From: Agromyces sp. 3263
GTDB lineage: Bacteria > Actinomycetota > Actinomycetes > Actinomycetales > Microbacteriaceae
DNA: 64,000 bases
Assembly (NCBI RefSeq): GCF_031456545.1
Contig: NZ_JAVDUV010000001.1
Location: forward strand, 2,294,001 to 2,358,000
Direction of reading: 5' to 3'
The position numbers were made by a program, and so were the translations under genes. The notes beneath the pieces are model-generated. The model saw only the letters and a list, made by a program, of their open reading frames with translations, did not search any database and was not told the origin of the DNA. This document shows positions 8,312 through 16,078 of this stretch, one piece after another (the stretch's first letter is position 1; every line of letters begins with the position of its first letter).

Positions 8312-11071
8312 CTAGCTGCCGGCGATCCATTTCCGGAGCCGTGCCCAGAAGCCCACCTGGGGCTGCGCGCTCGGCTTGGGATTGGAGGCGGTGGCACCGG
8401 TCCGGATTGTGGGTGGCAGCGTCGGAACGCAACCGGCGGGGTAGCGCCCGCCGGAGCCGGCCTTGTGAGTTATGGGGACCGCTCTGCCGTTCCGTTGGTG
8501 CCACTCGACGTTTCCATAGGTGATGTAGGGCTTCTGGCACCGGGCGCAGAGACGAGACGGGTCGAGCATGTTGGCGCGCGCTTGCCGTTCGTCTTCCTTT
8601 TGCGCGCACGACGGGCACCGTCCGTACCTCAGCTGGCTCTTCGGGAAGGTCAGGCCGCAATCTCGGCATGGCACAGGAGCACGGCCCGGCTGTTGATCAC
8701 GGCACTTGTTGCACTGCCGTGGGACGAAGTACTCCTGGGTGTCGTCGTTCCAAATGCCAGCGATCGCGTTCTGGCGTGCGCAGGTTGGGCAGTTCTGGAC
8801 AGGGGTGTCCTGCTTGAACGCCTTGTTGCGGATCGGGTAAACATCGTTCGACATCGGGTCGAAGCTCATCCGTTTGTTGCCCAGATAGTTCTTGTAGGCC
8901 TTGAAGGCTTCAAGCCACTCACCGGCTGTCGGACGACTCTTGTAGCGCCTGCCTTCGCGATGGAAGGTGTGCCAGAAGAGGTCCTTGACGGGCTTGTGGA
9001 TGTGGCTCCACATGTACTTCCAGTCGCCGTCCGGCTGGTCTTTGTTGTTGCGGTTCTCGTACTGGAAGGCGAAGTTGCCCTCCTTGATCAGCTGAACCAT
9101 GTCGCCGTCGGTTCCCGTTCGGATGTAGGGGAACTGTCCGGTCATGACGATCATGAAGAGCATTGTCGCGACGGCGAAGAGTTCGTCCTCCATTGTGCGC
9201 AAGTCGTTGGAGTAGGTCTTCCCGAGCATCGCGGGTGAGGTGAACATCGGCGTGCCGACGGGGCAGGGGTAGCCCTCCAGCTGCCAGGAGTCAGCGTCAA
9301 TGACGAAGACGTTCTTCCTCTCATCGACCATGAGGTTCTTGGGGTTGATATCGCCGACGATCACGTTCATGGAGTGGAGGTACTGGACCATCTCCAAGAA
9401 CGAGATACAGATGTCGACAAGGTCGGCCTTCCTCCAGCTGGGGAACTCGCGCTCGAACTTCCGCTTGTTGAAGATCGTTCGTTGAAATTCGCGCCCGCTG
9501 GCCTTCGGCATCACGTATCCGACGAACTCGCCGTGGCTATTGCGGACGACCGCCGAGGGGATGCACAGGCCCTTCGCGCGGAGGTTTCGGCTGACAAGCA
9601 GCTCGATCTTCTCCTTGCGGTGGCGGGTGAGGTGGTCCTTGTCGAAGATCTTGACGACCGTGCTGCGATCGGCCTCGTATACGGCCCCCTCGCCGCCTTC
9701 ACCAAGCAGCGCGCCGAGCATGAGCGAGCCACTCCGGTCCGCGGATGCCCACGTGACATGGTCTCCCTGCTTTGGGCGTGCTGAGAAGTCGAGTGGCGTA
9801 TCGCTCGGTTTGAGCCTTGCCCGCGCAGAGAACGGGTTGGTCGGTGTTGACGCAGCGGTCGGACGTCGCGGTGCCGGCGACGGTGACTTCGCTGCCCTCG
9901 GGCTCAGCTTGACTGTGGGTTCATTCAGCGCGAACGCCTTGCCGAAATCAACCAGAAGCGGCTTCAGCACCTTGACCTCGGACTCGTCCTTGAAGTGACC
10001 GGTTCCCTCAGCAATGTGTGTTGCGTGGCGGTTGTACTTGCGGAACCCGCGCTCGAGCAACGACTCGTCGGAATCGATCTCCAGGTCGCCATCCCTTGTG
10101 AGGACCCCGACGACGAGGCGCTTGCCGATCCGATGCGCGAGAAGGCGGATCCGCAGCTTGATCGTGATGTCATGGGTGAGCAAGCACATCTCGTACATGC
10201 CGGCGAATCGCTCGAAGAGCTTCAGAAAGAGGTCGTCAGCGTAGGGGTTGGTGTCGTCGCCGAGGTCGCTGCGCACGAGCCCGACGTTGCTCGCGCTCTC
10301 CAGGAAGGTCAGCGCGGCACCGGCCTTCCTGATCGCTTCGGCGCGCTCGGCCGTCTCGCCGGAGGGATCGATCTGGCTCTGCTTGGTGAGTTCGCCGACA
10401 ACCTTCGTCGGCACGACGACAGGATTGCCATTCGCGAGGATCTCGCTCTGGCCGCGCTCGAAGAGGCGCTTCAATCCGCCAGCGCGGCGTGTGTCTGTGT
10501 CCATGAAGACGTTCGTATCGATGAATAGCCGCCGATTCGGCTGGAGAAACTCGAGGGGGTCGAGGAGCCTGTACTCGATCGCGTTGGGCACTACGTCCTC
10601 TCCATCTTCTTGCAGGTGCGGAGCTTCGGGACCGGACTTGTGAGGCCGGACGGGAACTGATGGTCGACTGCGCCGAGCGCCTGTTGCTGTGGAGCGATCG
10701 TCAGGGGCGTCGCCTGTTGCGCCGTCCCCGGCCGGGTACTCCGACCAGGCAAGTCGCTCCTGAAGCATTGCGACGGAGACAATCGGGAGACTCCCGTACC
10801 GGGAGTCAAGGACCACCGCCTCAATCTCGGCACCGACGGAAAGGGTATCGCCCGGCTTCCCCCCTACCTCGACAGGAAATTCGCGCAACGGGAGACGACC
10901 GAGTGTTCCGAGGCCGAGGTCGATGAGGATCTGCTCGTGGCCGACGTTCACCACAACTCCTGTTACAACCTTGCCTTCGTCGGGAAGGTTGATTCCCGGC
11001 GACTCCTCGTCGACCCAGTCGTCGGTTTCATCCTGATCAGTCCAGTCGTCCGTGCTGTAACGAGCGCTCAT
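8312..11071 (-). CDS. S1 - PIN nuclease - Ser/Thr kinase - zinc-ribbon fusion protein
   Basis: The product has 919 residues and four parts. An S1-like RNA-binding domain (about 33-105) starts with GKVVTGVVVNVG. A PIN RNase domain (about 178-335) has LFIDTNVFMD (Asp185), VVGELTK (Glu227) and LLTHDITIK (Asp301). A proline-rich linker (390-430) leads to a kinase (about 448-730) with glycine loop LGEGGEGAVY, lysine in TVVKIFD (Lys474), catalytic VGDINPKNLM (Asp574, Asn579) and DAD (592-594) instead of DFG. The tail (760-850) holds several Cys-x2-Cys knuckles. The kinase type is that of TerY-P triads; S1 and PIN on the same chain are unexpected. Start ATG 11071 overlaps the stop of the HTH gene (ATGA). 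It probably combines an RNase effector with its own phospho-switch. Confidence 0.82.
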   Translation of the reverse strand: MSARYSTDDWTDQDETDDWVDEESPGINLPDEGKVVTGVVVNVGHEQILIDLGLGTLGRLPLREFPVEVGGKPGDTLSVGAEIEAVVLDSRYGSLPIVSVAMLQERLAWSEYPAGDGATGDAPDDRSTATGARRSRPSVPVRPHKSGPEAPHLQEDGEDVVPNAIEYRLLDPLEFLQPNRRLFIDTNVFMDTDTRRAGGLKRLFERGQSEILANGNPVVVPTKVVGELTKQSQIDPSGETAERAEAIRKAGAALTFLESASNVGLVRSDLGDDTNPYADDLFLKLFERFAGMYEMCLLTHDITIKLRIRLLAHRIGKRLVVGVLTRDGDLEIDSDESLLERGFRKYNRHATHIAEGTGHFKDESEVKVLKPLLVDFGKAFALNEPTVKLSPRAAKSPSPAPRRPTAASTPTNPFSARARLKPSDTPLDFSARPKQGDHVTWASADRSGSLMLGALLGEGGEGAVYEADRSTVVKIFDKDHLTRHRKEKIELLVSRNLRAKGLCIPSAVVRNSHGEFVGYVMPKASGREFQRTIFNKRKFEREFPSWRKADLVDICISFLEMVQYLHSMNVIVGDINPKNLMVDERKNVFVIDADSWQLEGYPCPVGTPMFTSPAMLGKTYSNDLRTMEDELFAVATMLFMIVMTGQFPYIRTGTDGDMVQLIKEGNFAFQYENRNNKDQPDGDWKYMWSHIHKPVKDLFWHTFHREGRRYKSRPTAGEWLEAFKAYKNYLGNKRMSFDPMSNDVYPIRNKAFKQDTPVQNCPTCARQNAIAGIWNDDTQEYFVPRQCNKCRDQQPGRAPVPCRDCGLTFPKSQLRYGRCPSCAQKEDERQARANMLDPSRLCARCQKPYITYGNVEWHQRNGRAVPITHKAGSGGRYPAGCVPTLPPTIRTGATASNPKPSAQPQVGFWARLRKWIAGS

Positions 11072-11460
11072 TGCGCATCGCCGAACGAGATGTTGCTGCG
11101 GAACTCCTCTAACGCTGCAGCGGCCTCTTCATGCTCCACTTGACGCTCTCGCTGATACTTCGCAATCGCGCGCATCGGAATGCGCCGGTGGGTCCCGACG
11201 CGGACATGCTCGACCGTGCCCGCATCGACGAGCTTCATCAGGGTTGGTCGAGACATGCCGAGCATGGTTGCGGCCTCGGTGCTTGTGAAGAGGTCCTTGG
11301 CGAGAATCACGACGGCTCCGGTCGAATGCTCCGCCTCGAGCAACTCCAGCACTTTCTCGGCGCTCCGACGCGTCAAGTTGAGAGTCACCGTCACCTCATC
11401 CCGCGACGCGTCTAGGGCGTCACGCAGCGCTTGGATGTCGTCGGGAAGGATGTCCGGCAT
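11068..11460 (-). CDS. Excisionase-type HTH DNA-binding protein, antitoxin-like
   Basis: The product has 130 residues. A MerR/excisionase-type helix-turn-helix spans about 57-100 (LFTSTEAATMLGMSRPTLMK, then VRVGTHRRIPMRAIAKY). The N-terminal 50 residues are a helical arm, and the C-terminal 30 residues form an acidic helical tail that could cover a toxin. Start ATG 11460 is preceded by a strong GGAGGTGAAC site; an upstream in-frame TTG is less likely. HTH proteins of this kind are commonly encoded just before PIN-domain toxins in actinobacteria, which suits the 4-nt overlap with the PIN-kinase gene. It is likely the repressor of the operon and possibly the antitoxin of the PIN domain. The tandem AACTGTAAT repeats upstream are its probable operator. 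Confidence 0.75.
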   Translation of the reverse strand: MPDILPDDIQALRDALDASRDEVTVTLNLTRRSAEKVLELLEAEHSTGAVVILAKDLFTSTEAATMLGMSRPTLMKLVDAGTVEHVRVGTHRRIPMRAIAKYQRERQVEHEEAAAALEEFRSNISFGDAQ

Positions 11461-11489
11461 GTTCACCTCCAACTGAAGCAGACGAAACT

Positions 11490-11507
11490 AACTGTAATAA
11501 CTGTAAT
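11490..11507 (-). promoter_or_regulatory. Tandem 9-bp direct repeats, probable operator of the HTH/PIN-kinase operon
   Basis: AACTGTAAT occurs twice in immediate succession (11490-11498 and 11499-11507), followed by a partial third copy, CAACTG. The AT-rich repeats lie 30-47 bp upstream of the ATG at 11460, where the promoter would sit. Adjacent direct repeats are a usual target for excisionase-type HTH proteins, so autorepression by the first gene is likely. Confidence 0.5.
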
Positions 11508-11825
11508 CAACTGCTGCAAGTGACGTCAACGGTGGGACCGCGAGGGCGCCGTGAGCAAAATCCAGCTTCATTTCCCCAGGTCGTCATGCGAGCCAGGCGT
11601 CGAATGCAGCCGCGACCTAGCATCTCCACCGCCGCGTGCTCGCTCGAGTGCCCTAGGTCCCGCGCCTCTGGCCCCTCAGTGGTCATCGTGCCCTAGCGAG
11701 GAGGTCCTGAGGGGCCCGCGCTGTGCGGTTCTTTTTGCGGCTCTTTTTTCTCCCCAGACGCCGGCTAAAGAGGGCATGAAATTAGCAATCACCCACCCCG
11801 CCCGCTCACCCGCCCTTTTGTATAC
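11508..11825. other. Gene-free stretch at the island edge, with a structured U-rich segment
   Basis: No convincing gene is present; a 115-codon open frame at 11551-11898 on the plus strand has no domain or ribosome site. The stretch is lower in GC than the chromosome to its right. GGCCCCTCAG (11670-11679) pairs perfectly with CTGAGGGGCC (11707-11716), and two T-runs follow at 11731-11735 and 11743-11748, which is rare in this genome. GTGCCCTAG occurs twice near 11648 and 11688. This could be a terminator or a small RNA read on the plus strand. Confidence 0.4.
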
Positions 11826-12026
11826 CTACTGGCATCCACAAACAAACACGTGCGCGCTCACCACGGTGCACGCCTTCAAGTTGCCGTCGGCGCAGTAGTC
11901 GAGCACGCTCTGCCAGTACGGGCGGTCATCGCCGTAGAGCGTGACCAGCAGTGCGATCTTCTCGATGCGGTTGAAGAGCGAGCGGATGCTTCGGACCAGT
12001 TCGAACGCGGCGGCCCAACCCCCTCG
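11826..12026 (-). pseudogene. 3' remnant of an unrecognised protein gene
   Basis: Read on the minus strand, a 66-residue frame runs from a stop at 12027-12029 to TAG at 11826-11828 and has protein-like composition, with stretches such as FELVRSIRSLFNRIEKIALL and YGDDRPYWQSVLDYC. There is no start codon with a ribosome site and the frame is closed upstream, so it looks like the tail of a truncated gene. I do not recognise the family. Its position between the defence island and the chromosome suits debris left by insertion or deletion. Confidence 0.4.
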
Positions 12027-12138
12027 TCAGTCGCCTGCGGGCCGGCGAACTCTGCAGTGACCCCCGCACAATGGGGCCGCGGAGTGCGCTGAGAGGCGAG
12101 CGAGGTCGGGGTGCGAGGTGACCGGTCAATGCCTCGCT

Positions 12139-12265
12139 TCGACCGGGTCGGCGGCGGGTCGAGCATCTACGTGCTCGCGCCGCCGGTGTTCGCGCTCGTC
12201 CCGTGTGGAACCTGGTCGTGGACGTCTGGCTGCTCGTGCGACCGCTGGTGCTGCGCCGCGCTGTG
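12139..12265 (+). pseudogene. Frameshifted fragment of a DUF2868 gene
   Basis: About 125 bp align with 16969-17093 in the intact DUF2868 gene at roughly nine bases in ten, including the coding stretch for DRVGGGSSI and LAPPVFALV. Two extra bases after GCGCTCGTC (near 12200) shift the frame, so the following WNLVV-WLLVRPLV segment is only read in another frame. Nothing of the remaining 370 codons is present. It is a dead partial duplicate on the same strand as the intact copy. Confidence 0.75.
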
Positions 12266-12338
12266 TTCCGTCGGTTCGCAACCGCTGACACACCCCCGGC
12301 CAGCGTGCTGGAGCCGGACGGCGAGCGGGCTGCCGGGC

Positions 12339-13202
12339 TCAGGCGACCACGGCCGCGGCCGCGAGCAGCAGGCCGGCGGCGCACGCCCACACGCGGAGGC
12401 GGTCCCCGCGCCGCCAGACCTTCTCGCCGATGAGGAGAGCACCGACGAGCACGGTGGCGACCAGCGGATGGCCGGCGAGCGTCAGGACCGCCATCGCCGG
12501 GCCGCAGGCCACCAGGCACACCGCCGCGTTGCGAAGGCCGAAGGTCGCGGCTGACGCGTACGCGGCCGTTCCACGGAGGCGGATCGGCGAGGTGCGGCAG
12601 CAGCGTGCGAGGGCACGCCGCTTGCTCGCGGTGAGTTCCCACACCGCCGCCGCGATGATCGCGACGACGAGCGCAGTGCGGGGCACGGCGCCGGCCGGGA
12701 GGTCGAGTTCGCCGATGGCCCAGCCCAGCGCCGCGATGACCGAGCCGAGCGCCGTCCAGGTGGCGAGGTAGGCGATCGTGAACGTCGCGACCATGACCGT
12801 GCGGCGGCTCGGGCGGCTCACCTGCGCGACGTACCGCACGGCCGGAAGCACGGTCGGCAGCATCATGGCGGCGACCATGAGCGTCCACATCGTGAGGAAC
12901 GACAGCAGTCCTGCGGCGCCGACCAGGCCGCCCACGAGTGCCGGCGCCGCGCCCGCGCCGGCATCGGCATCGGCGCCCGGGGGTGTCGCCAGCCCCGCGG
13001 CATCCGAAACCGCATGCCCGTGACCGCCGATGAACCACACCTCCCGGCCGGATGCCCCAGCCGACACGAGCGCGATCGTCACCCACGCGACCCACGCCAC
13101 CATCGCGACGGCGAGCAGCGCGCGTTCCTCGGGTCGACGGCCCGCCAGCCAGGCGGCTCCGGCGCGCGGGATCGCGCGCGTCGGGGAATCCGTCGTCGTC
13201 AT
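12339..13202 (-). CDS. DUF2182 integral membrane protein (predicted metal-binding)
   Basis: The product has 287 residues with about seven membrane segments. The signature of DUF2182 is FLTMWTLMVAAMMLPTVLPAVR near residues 105-126, a Met-rich helix proposed to bind metal, followed by helices such as VATFTIAYLATWTALGSVI. A His/Gly loop (GGHGHAVSD) lies near 55. ATG 13202 is the likely start; GTG 13211 is an alternative. It begins about 30 bp after the tyrosinase stop on the same strand, so the two are probably cotranscribed. A role in copper handling for the tyrosinase is a reasonable inference, since tyrosinases need two coppers, but no transport activity is proven for the family. Confidence 0.75.
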   Translation of the reverse strand: MTTTDSPTRAIPRAGAAWLAGRRPEERALLAVAMVAWVAWVTIALVSAGASGREVWFIGGHGHAVSDAAGLATPPGADADAGAGAAPALVGGLVGAAGLLSFLTMWTLMVAAMMLPTVLPAVRYVAQVSRPSRRTVMVATFTIAYLATWTALGSVIAALGWAIGELDLPAGAVPRTALVVAIIAAAVWELTASKRRALARCCRTSPIRLRGTAAYASAATFGLRNAAVCLVACGPAMAVLTLAGHPLVATVLVGALLIGEKVWRRGDRLRVWACAAGLLLAAAAVVA

Positions 13203-13233
13203 GCCGCTCACTGCCGCACTCCTTGCCCCGCCC

Positions 13234-15069
13234 TCACCCGGCGAAGAGGTCGATGCTGCCGATCGAGAGCTCGGGGTCGGGCGAGCGGTCGGTCGCCTCG
13301 CCGCCGAGGCGGAGGGTGATGCGGGCCTTCGTCGGGTCCCACGTGCCGCTCGCGATGAGGTCCTCGACGAGCTCGGTGATCTCGAACGTGAACGAGAGGC
13401 CGTGCTCGGCGTCGGGGTGGTCGGCCCGCTCGGCGCCGAAGGTGGGCAGGGTGCCGACGAAGCGCGCGGCCTCGGGTCGGTCGCCGTCGGGGTCGAGGAA
13501 GAGCTCGTAGATCCGATCGGAATTGCGGTCGACCGAGATGTGCTCGACCCTGAGGAAGTAGCGCGTGGGCGGCTCCGGCGCGGGGCGGTCTTCCGGCGCC
13601 CGTGGAACGGACGGAGGCGGCGGCGCGTCGAGCGGGAACTCCAGCGTAGGCGACTCGCCGGCCGTGAGGCGCAGGGTGCGATCGAGTGCGCCGATCCGCT
13701 GCATCCGACGCGGTTGCGGCTCGGGAAGGGGCTCCCGCCGCCGCTCCGGCCCACGCGGCGCACGGCCTCCACCGCCATCGCCACCACCGCCATCGCCGCC
13801 GCCGGGAGGCGCCGGCGGGAACACGCCGTTCAGCGCATCCACCCATTCGGGCTGCATGACGCCGAGCACGAACACGGGCGCGGGCTTCGAGAGGTCGTCG
13901 TAGGCGTACCCGAGCGGCGGGGTGTCGACGACGTCCGACGGATGCCACGGCTCGACGGTGCCGTCGGGCTCGAGGAACGGGAACGGCTCGCCGAGGTAGG
14001 CGCCCGCCGTCTCGTCGCGACCGACCCCCTGCGTCACGCGCCAGAGCTCCCAGAGGCGATCGATGTTCGCGTGGTGCAGCCAGAAGATCGGGTCGCGACC
14101 GGCGACCGCGGGATCGAGCATCTGCCCGCCGACGGCGTTGTGCACCGAGTTGTGCGGGGACCGCTCGAGCTGGCCGGTGCCGCCGGCGGCCACGTGGGTC
14201 GGCGGAGTCCGCTCGCCGCCGAAGGTCACGTTGGCCTGGGCGTCGAACAGGCCGCTGAACTGGAGGTTGCGGTCGAGCCATCCGGCCGTGTCGAGCGAAG
14301 TCGGCGGGATGAGCGTGTCGACGAGGGTGCGAAGCGGGTCGTGCAGGTGGTTGGGCGCGCCGTCGCGGCGCAACGGCGAGCGGAACGGATGCGGCAGGAA
14401 CGCCGTCGCCGGCCGGTGATAGTTCCAGTACGGCAGGGCCCAGGTCGCCTTGGTGTCGTCGTCGACCTCGTCGAGCTCGGCGATGACGTCGATGAGGATG
14501 CGCTCGAAGTGCGCGAGGTAGATGCGATGCCACGGCAGGAAGTACCAGGTTCCGTGCTGGCACTTCGCGAGCAGCGGATCGTTGGTGGCGAACGGCGTGC
14601 CGTGCAGGGCGGCCTGATAGTCCCACCGCTCCGGTGGCGTGCGGGCGGGGTCGCGCAGGGCGCCGACCGCCCGTTCATACGCATCGACGAACGGATGCCA
14701 CGGGCCATCCGTCGGCTGCAGGGCCCAGATGTCCTCCCGGATGCGCGGGGTCGTGGGCGGCGTCGGCGCTTCGGCGGCGGCTGCGATCTCGTCGAGCCGT
14801 TGCACCGTGAGCGGCCCCACGTCGGGGATCGGGTTGGCCACGCCGAGCTCCTCGACCTTGAAGGTCACGACCGCGGCGGCGGTCTCGCTGCTGTACTCGG
14901 AGTCGGCGCCGTGCAACGGAAGCACGTCGGGTCGCCAGATGAGCAGCGCGGCCTGCACCTTGCCGACCGCAGGGTCGGTGCGGTGCTGCGTCTCCGAGAG
15001 GCGCTCGGGTCCGCCGCCGGCGATGTGCTCGAGCAGGTCGTCGCCGGCGAAGAGTTGCGATGTGAGCAC
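13234..15069 (-). CDS. Tyrosinase-family copper oxidase with an N-terminal PG-binding-like domain
   Basis: The product has 611 residues. The N-terminal part (about 25-100) resembles a peptidoglycan-binding-like fold (VGKVQAALLIWRPDVL, then VGPLTVQRLDEIA). The tyrosinase core follows: CuA histidines in ALHGTPF, LPWHRIYLAHFERIL (about 185-205), CuB histidines in HNSVHNAVGG and FWLHHANIDRLWELW (about 315-355). A glycine-rich linker (about 435-455) precedes a C-terminal beta domain, as in plant polyphenol-oxidase-like proteins. No signal peptide is visible. Start GTG 15069 has GGGGGA upstream. It would oxidise phenols to quinones, possibly for pigment formation or phenol defence. The next gene encodes DUF2182. 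Confidence 0.85.
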   Translation of the reverse strand: MLTSQLFAGDDLLEHIAGGGPERLSETQHRTDPAVGKVQAALLIWRPDVLPLHGADSEYSSETAAAVVTFKVEELGVANPIPDVGPLTVQRLDEIAAAAEAPTPPTTPRIREDIWALQPTDGPWHPFVDAYERAVGALRDPARTPPERWDYQAALHGTPFATNDPLLAKCQHGTWYFLPWHRIYLAHFERILIDVIAELDEVDDDTKATWALPYWNYHRPATAFLPHPFRSPLRRDGAPNHLHDPLRTLVDTLIPPTSLDTAGWLDRNLQFSGLFDAQANVTFGGERTPPTHVAAGGTGQLERSPHNSVHNAVGGQMLDPAVAGRDPIFWLHHANIDRLWELWRVTQGVGRDETAGAYLGEPFPFLEPDGTVEPWHPSDVVDTPPLGYAYDDLSKPAPVFVLGVMQPEWVDALNGVFPPAPPGGGDGGGGDGGGGRAPRGPERRREPLPEPQPRRMQRIGALDRTLRLTAGESPTLEFPLDAPPPPSVPRAPEDRPAPEPPTRYFLRVEHISVDRNSDRIYELFLDPDGDRPEAARFVGTLPTFGAERADHPDAEHGLSFTFEITELVEDLIASGTWDPTKARITLRLGGEATDRSPDPELSIGSIDLFAG

Positions 15070-15191
15070 GATGGTCCCCCGTCTCTGCGTCGGGGCGGGG
15101 CGCGGCGGGCATCGTCGCGAACGCGCTCCGATCGGGGGCAGACTACCCCCGTGACCGCCGTGCTGTCCCGGGGTCAGCCCTGAGAGCGTCG

Positions 15192-15866
15192 CTAGGCGGA
15201 GGCTCTCAGGGGCTCGAGGGCGGCGAGGACGAGGTCGAGGCCGAAGATGAACTCCTCCGAGGGGTCGTAGCCGGCAGCGGCGAGCGTCGCGGCGGACTCG
15301 TTGAGATAGGGGAAGTCTTCCGGAGGAAGCTGGGGCAGGTAGACCTCCTCGGTCATGTCCGCGAGCTCGTCGGCGGTGTCGAACGGCAGGCTCGCTGCCT
15401 GCAGGGCGTAACCGTAGACATAGCTGTTGAGCAACCAGTTGGCGTGCGTCGCCGTCACGACCGAGAAGCCGGCCCTTCGCAGGCAGGCGGTGACTGCTTC
15501 GCGGTGGCGGAGGTTCGCGGGCCCCGGCGAGGTCCGCGACTCCATCAGGCCGATCGCCCACGGGTGGCGTGCGAGAACCGATCGGGCGGAGAGCGCCTCC
15601 CGTCGCATCGCCGACTGCCAGTCGGTGTCTTCGGGCGGGAGTTCGATCTCAGCGAACACGATATCGATCATGGCGTCGAGCAACTCGTCCTTGCTCGCCA
15701 CGTAGCGGTAGAGCGTCATCGCGCCCGCGCCGAGCGCGCCGGCGAGCCGGCGCATGCTCAGCCCGTCGACCCCCTCGCGGTCAGCGAGCCGCACCGCCTC
15801 GAGCGCCACCCGCTGCTTGCTCAGCCCCATGTCTGACGCGACCTGGCGTTGTTCCCTCGCAGACAC
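15192..15866 (-). CDS. TetR-family transcriptional regulator
   Basis: The product has 224 residues. The HTH lies at about 15-60 (LADREGVDGLSMRRLAGALG, then AMTLYRYVASKDELLDAM). The C-terminal ligand domain is of the TetR_C_1 type (PWAIGLMESRTSPGPANLRHREAV). Start GTG 15866 has a good GAGGAGA site; an internal ATG at 15830 is a weaker choice. The gene is divergent from the DUF6326 membrane protein, and the shared 212-bp region holds a 37-bp near-perfect palindrome, so this protein probably represses both its own gene and that neighbour. The inducer is unknown. Confidence 0.88.
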   Translation of the reverse strand: MSAREQRQVASDMGLSKQRVALEAVRLADREGVDGLSMRRLAGALGAGAMTLYRYVASKDELLDAMIDIVFAEIELPPEDTDWQSAMRREALSARSVLARHPWAIGLMESRTSPGPANLRHREAVTACLRRAGFSVVTATHANWLLNSYVYGYALQAASLPFDTADELADMTEEVYLPQLPPEDFPYLNESAATLAAAGYDPSEEFIFGLDLVLAALEPLRASA

Positions 15867-15920
15867 GGGTCTCCTCGTTCTCTCGACCGGACTTGACAAG
15901 CGTACAGCGTACGTGTCAGA

Positions 15921-15957
15921 GTACACCGTACGCGTACAATGTACGCGTACGGTGTAC
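15921..15957. promoter_or_regulatory. 17-bp perfect inverted repeat, TetR operator
   Basis: The arm GTACACCGTACGCGTAC (15921-15937) and its exact reverse complement (15941-15957) are separated by AAT. Further CGTAC half-sites stand at 15901-15912. A TTGACA hexamer at 15893-15898 points towards the DUF6326 gene. The palindrome lies 55 bp from the regulator start and 122 bp from the membrane gene start. Its length suggests two overlapping dimer sites. Confidence 0.8.
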
Positions 15958-16078
15958 GAGGCCAACGGAGGTCGCAGCTCGGACCACAGGAACGACGAGA
16001 ACGACTCAACCCGTGCGTCTGCACGCCCAGACCTGCCGCCACCCGGCGACCGGACCGCTCCTCGCGAAAGATGAACCG

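Noticed and set aside
7608..8669. Longer form of the VWA protein (353 residues)
   Set aside because: The first 129 residues overlap the kinase gene and have low-complexity shadow composition; ATG 8282 fits the family and the operon gap.
11551..11898. 115-codon frame in the island edge
   Set aside because: No ribosome site, no domain, and it overlaps the stem-loop region and the minus-strand gene remnant.
13030..15183. 717-codon plus-strand frame
   Set aside because: Antisense to the tyrosinase, whose copper motifs are intact; no start site or domain in the plus frame.
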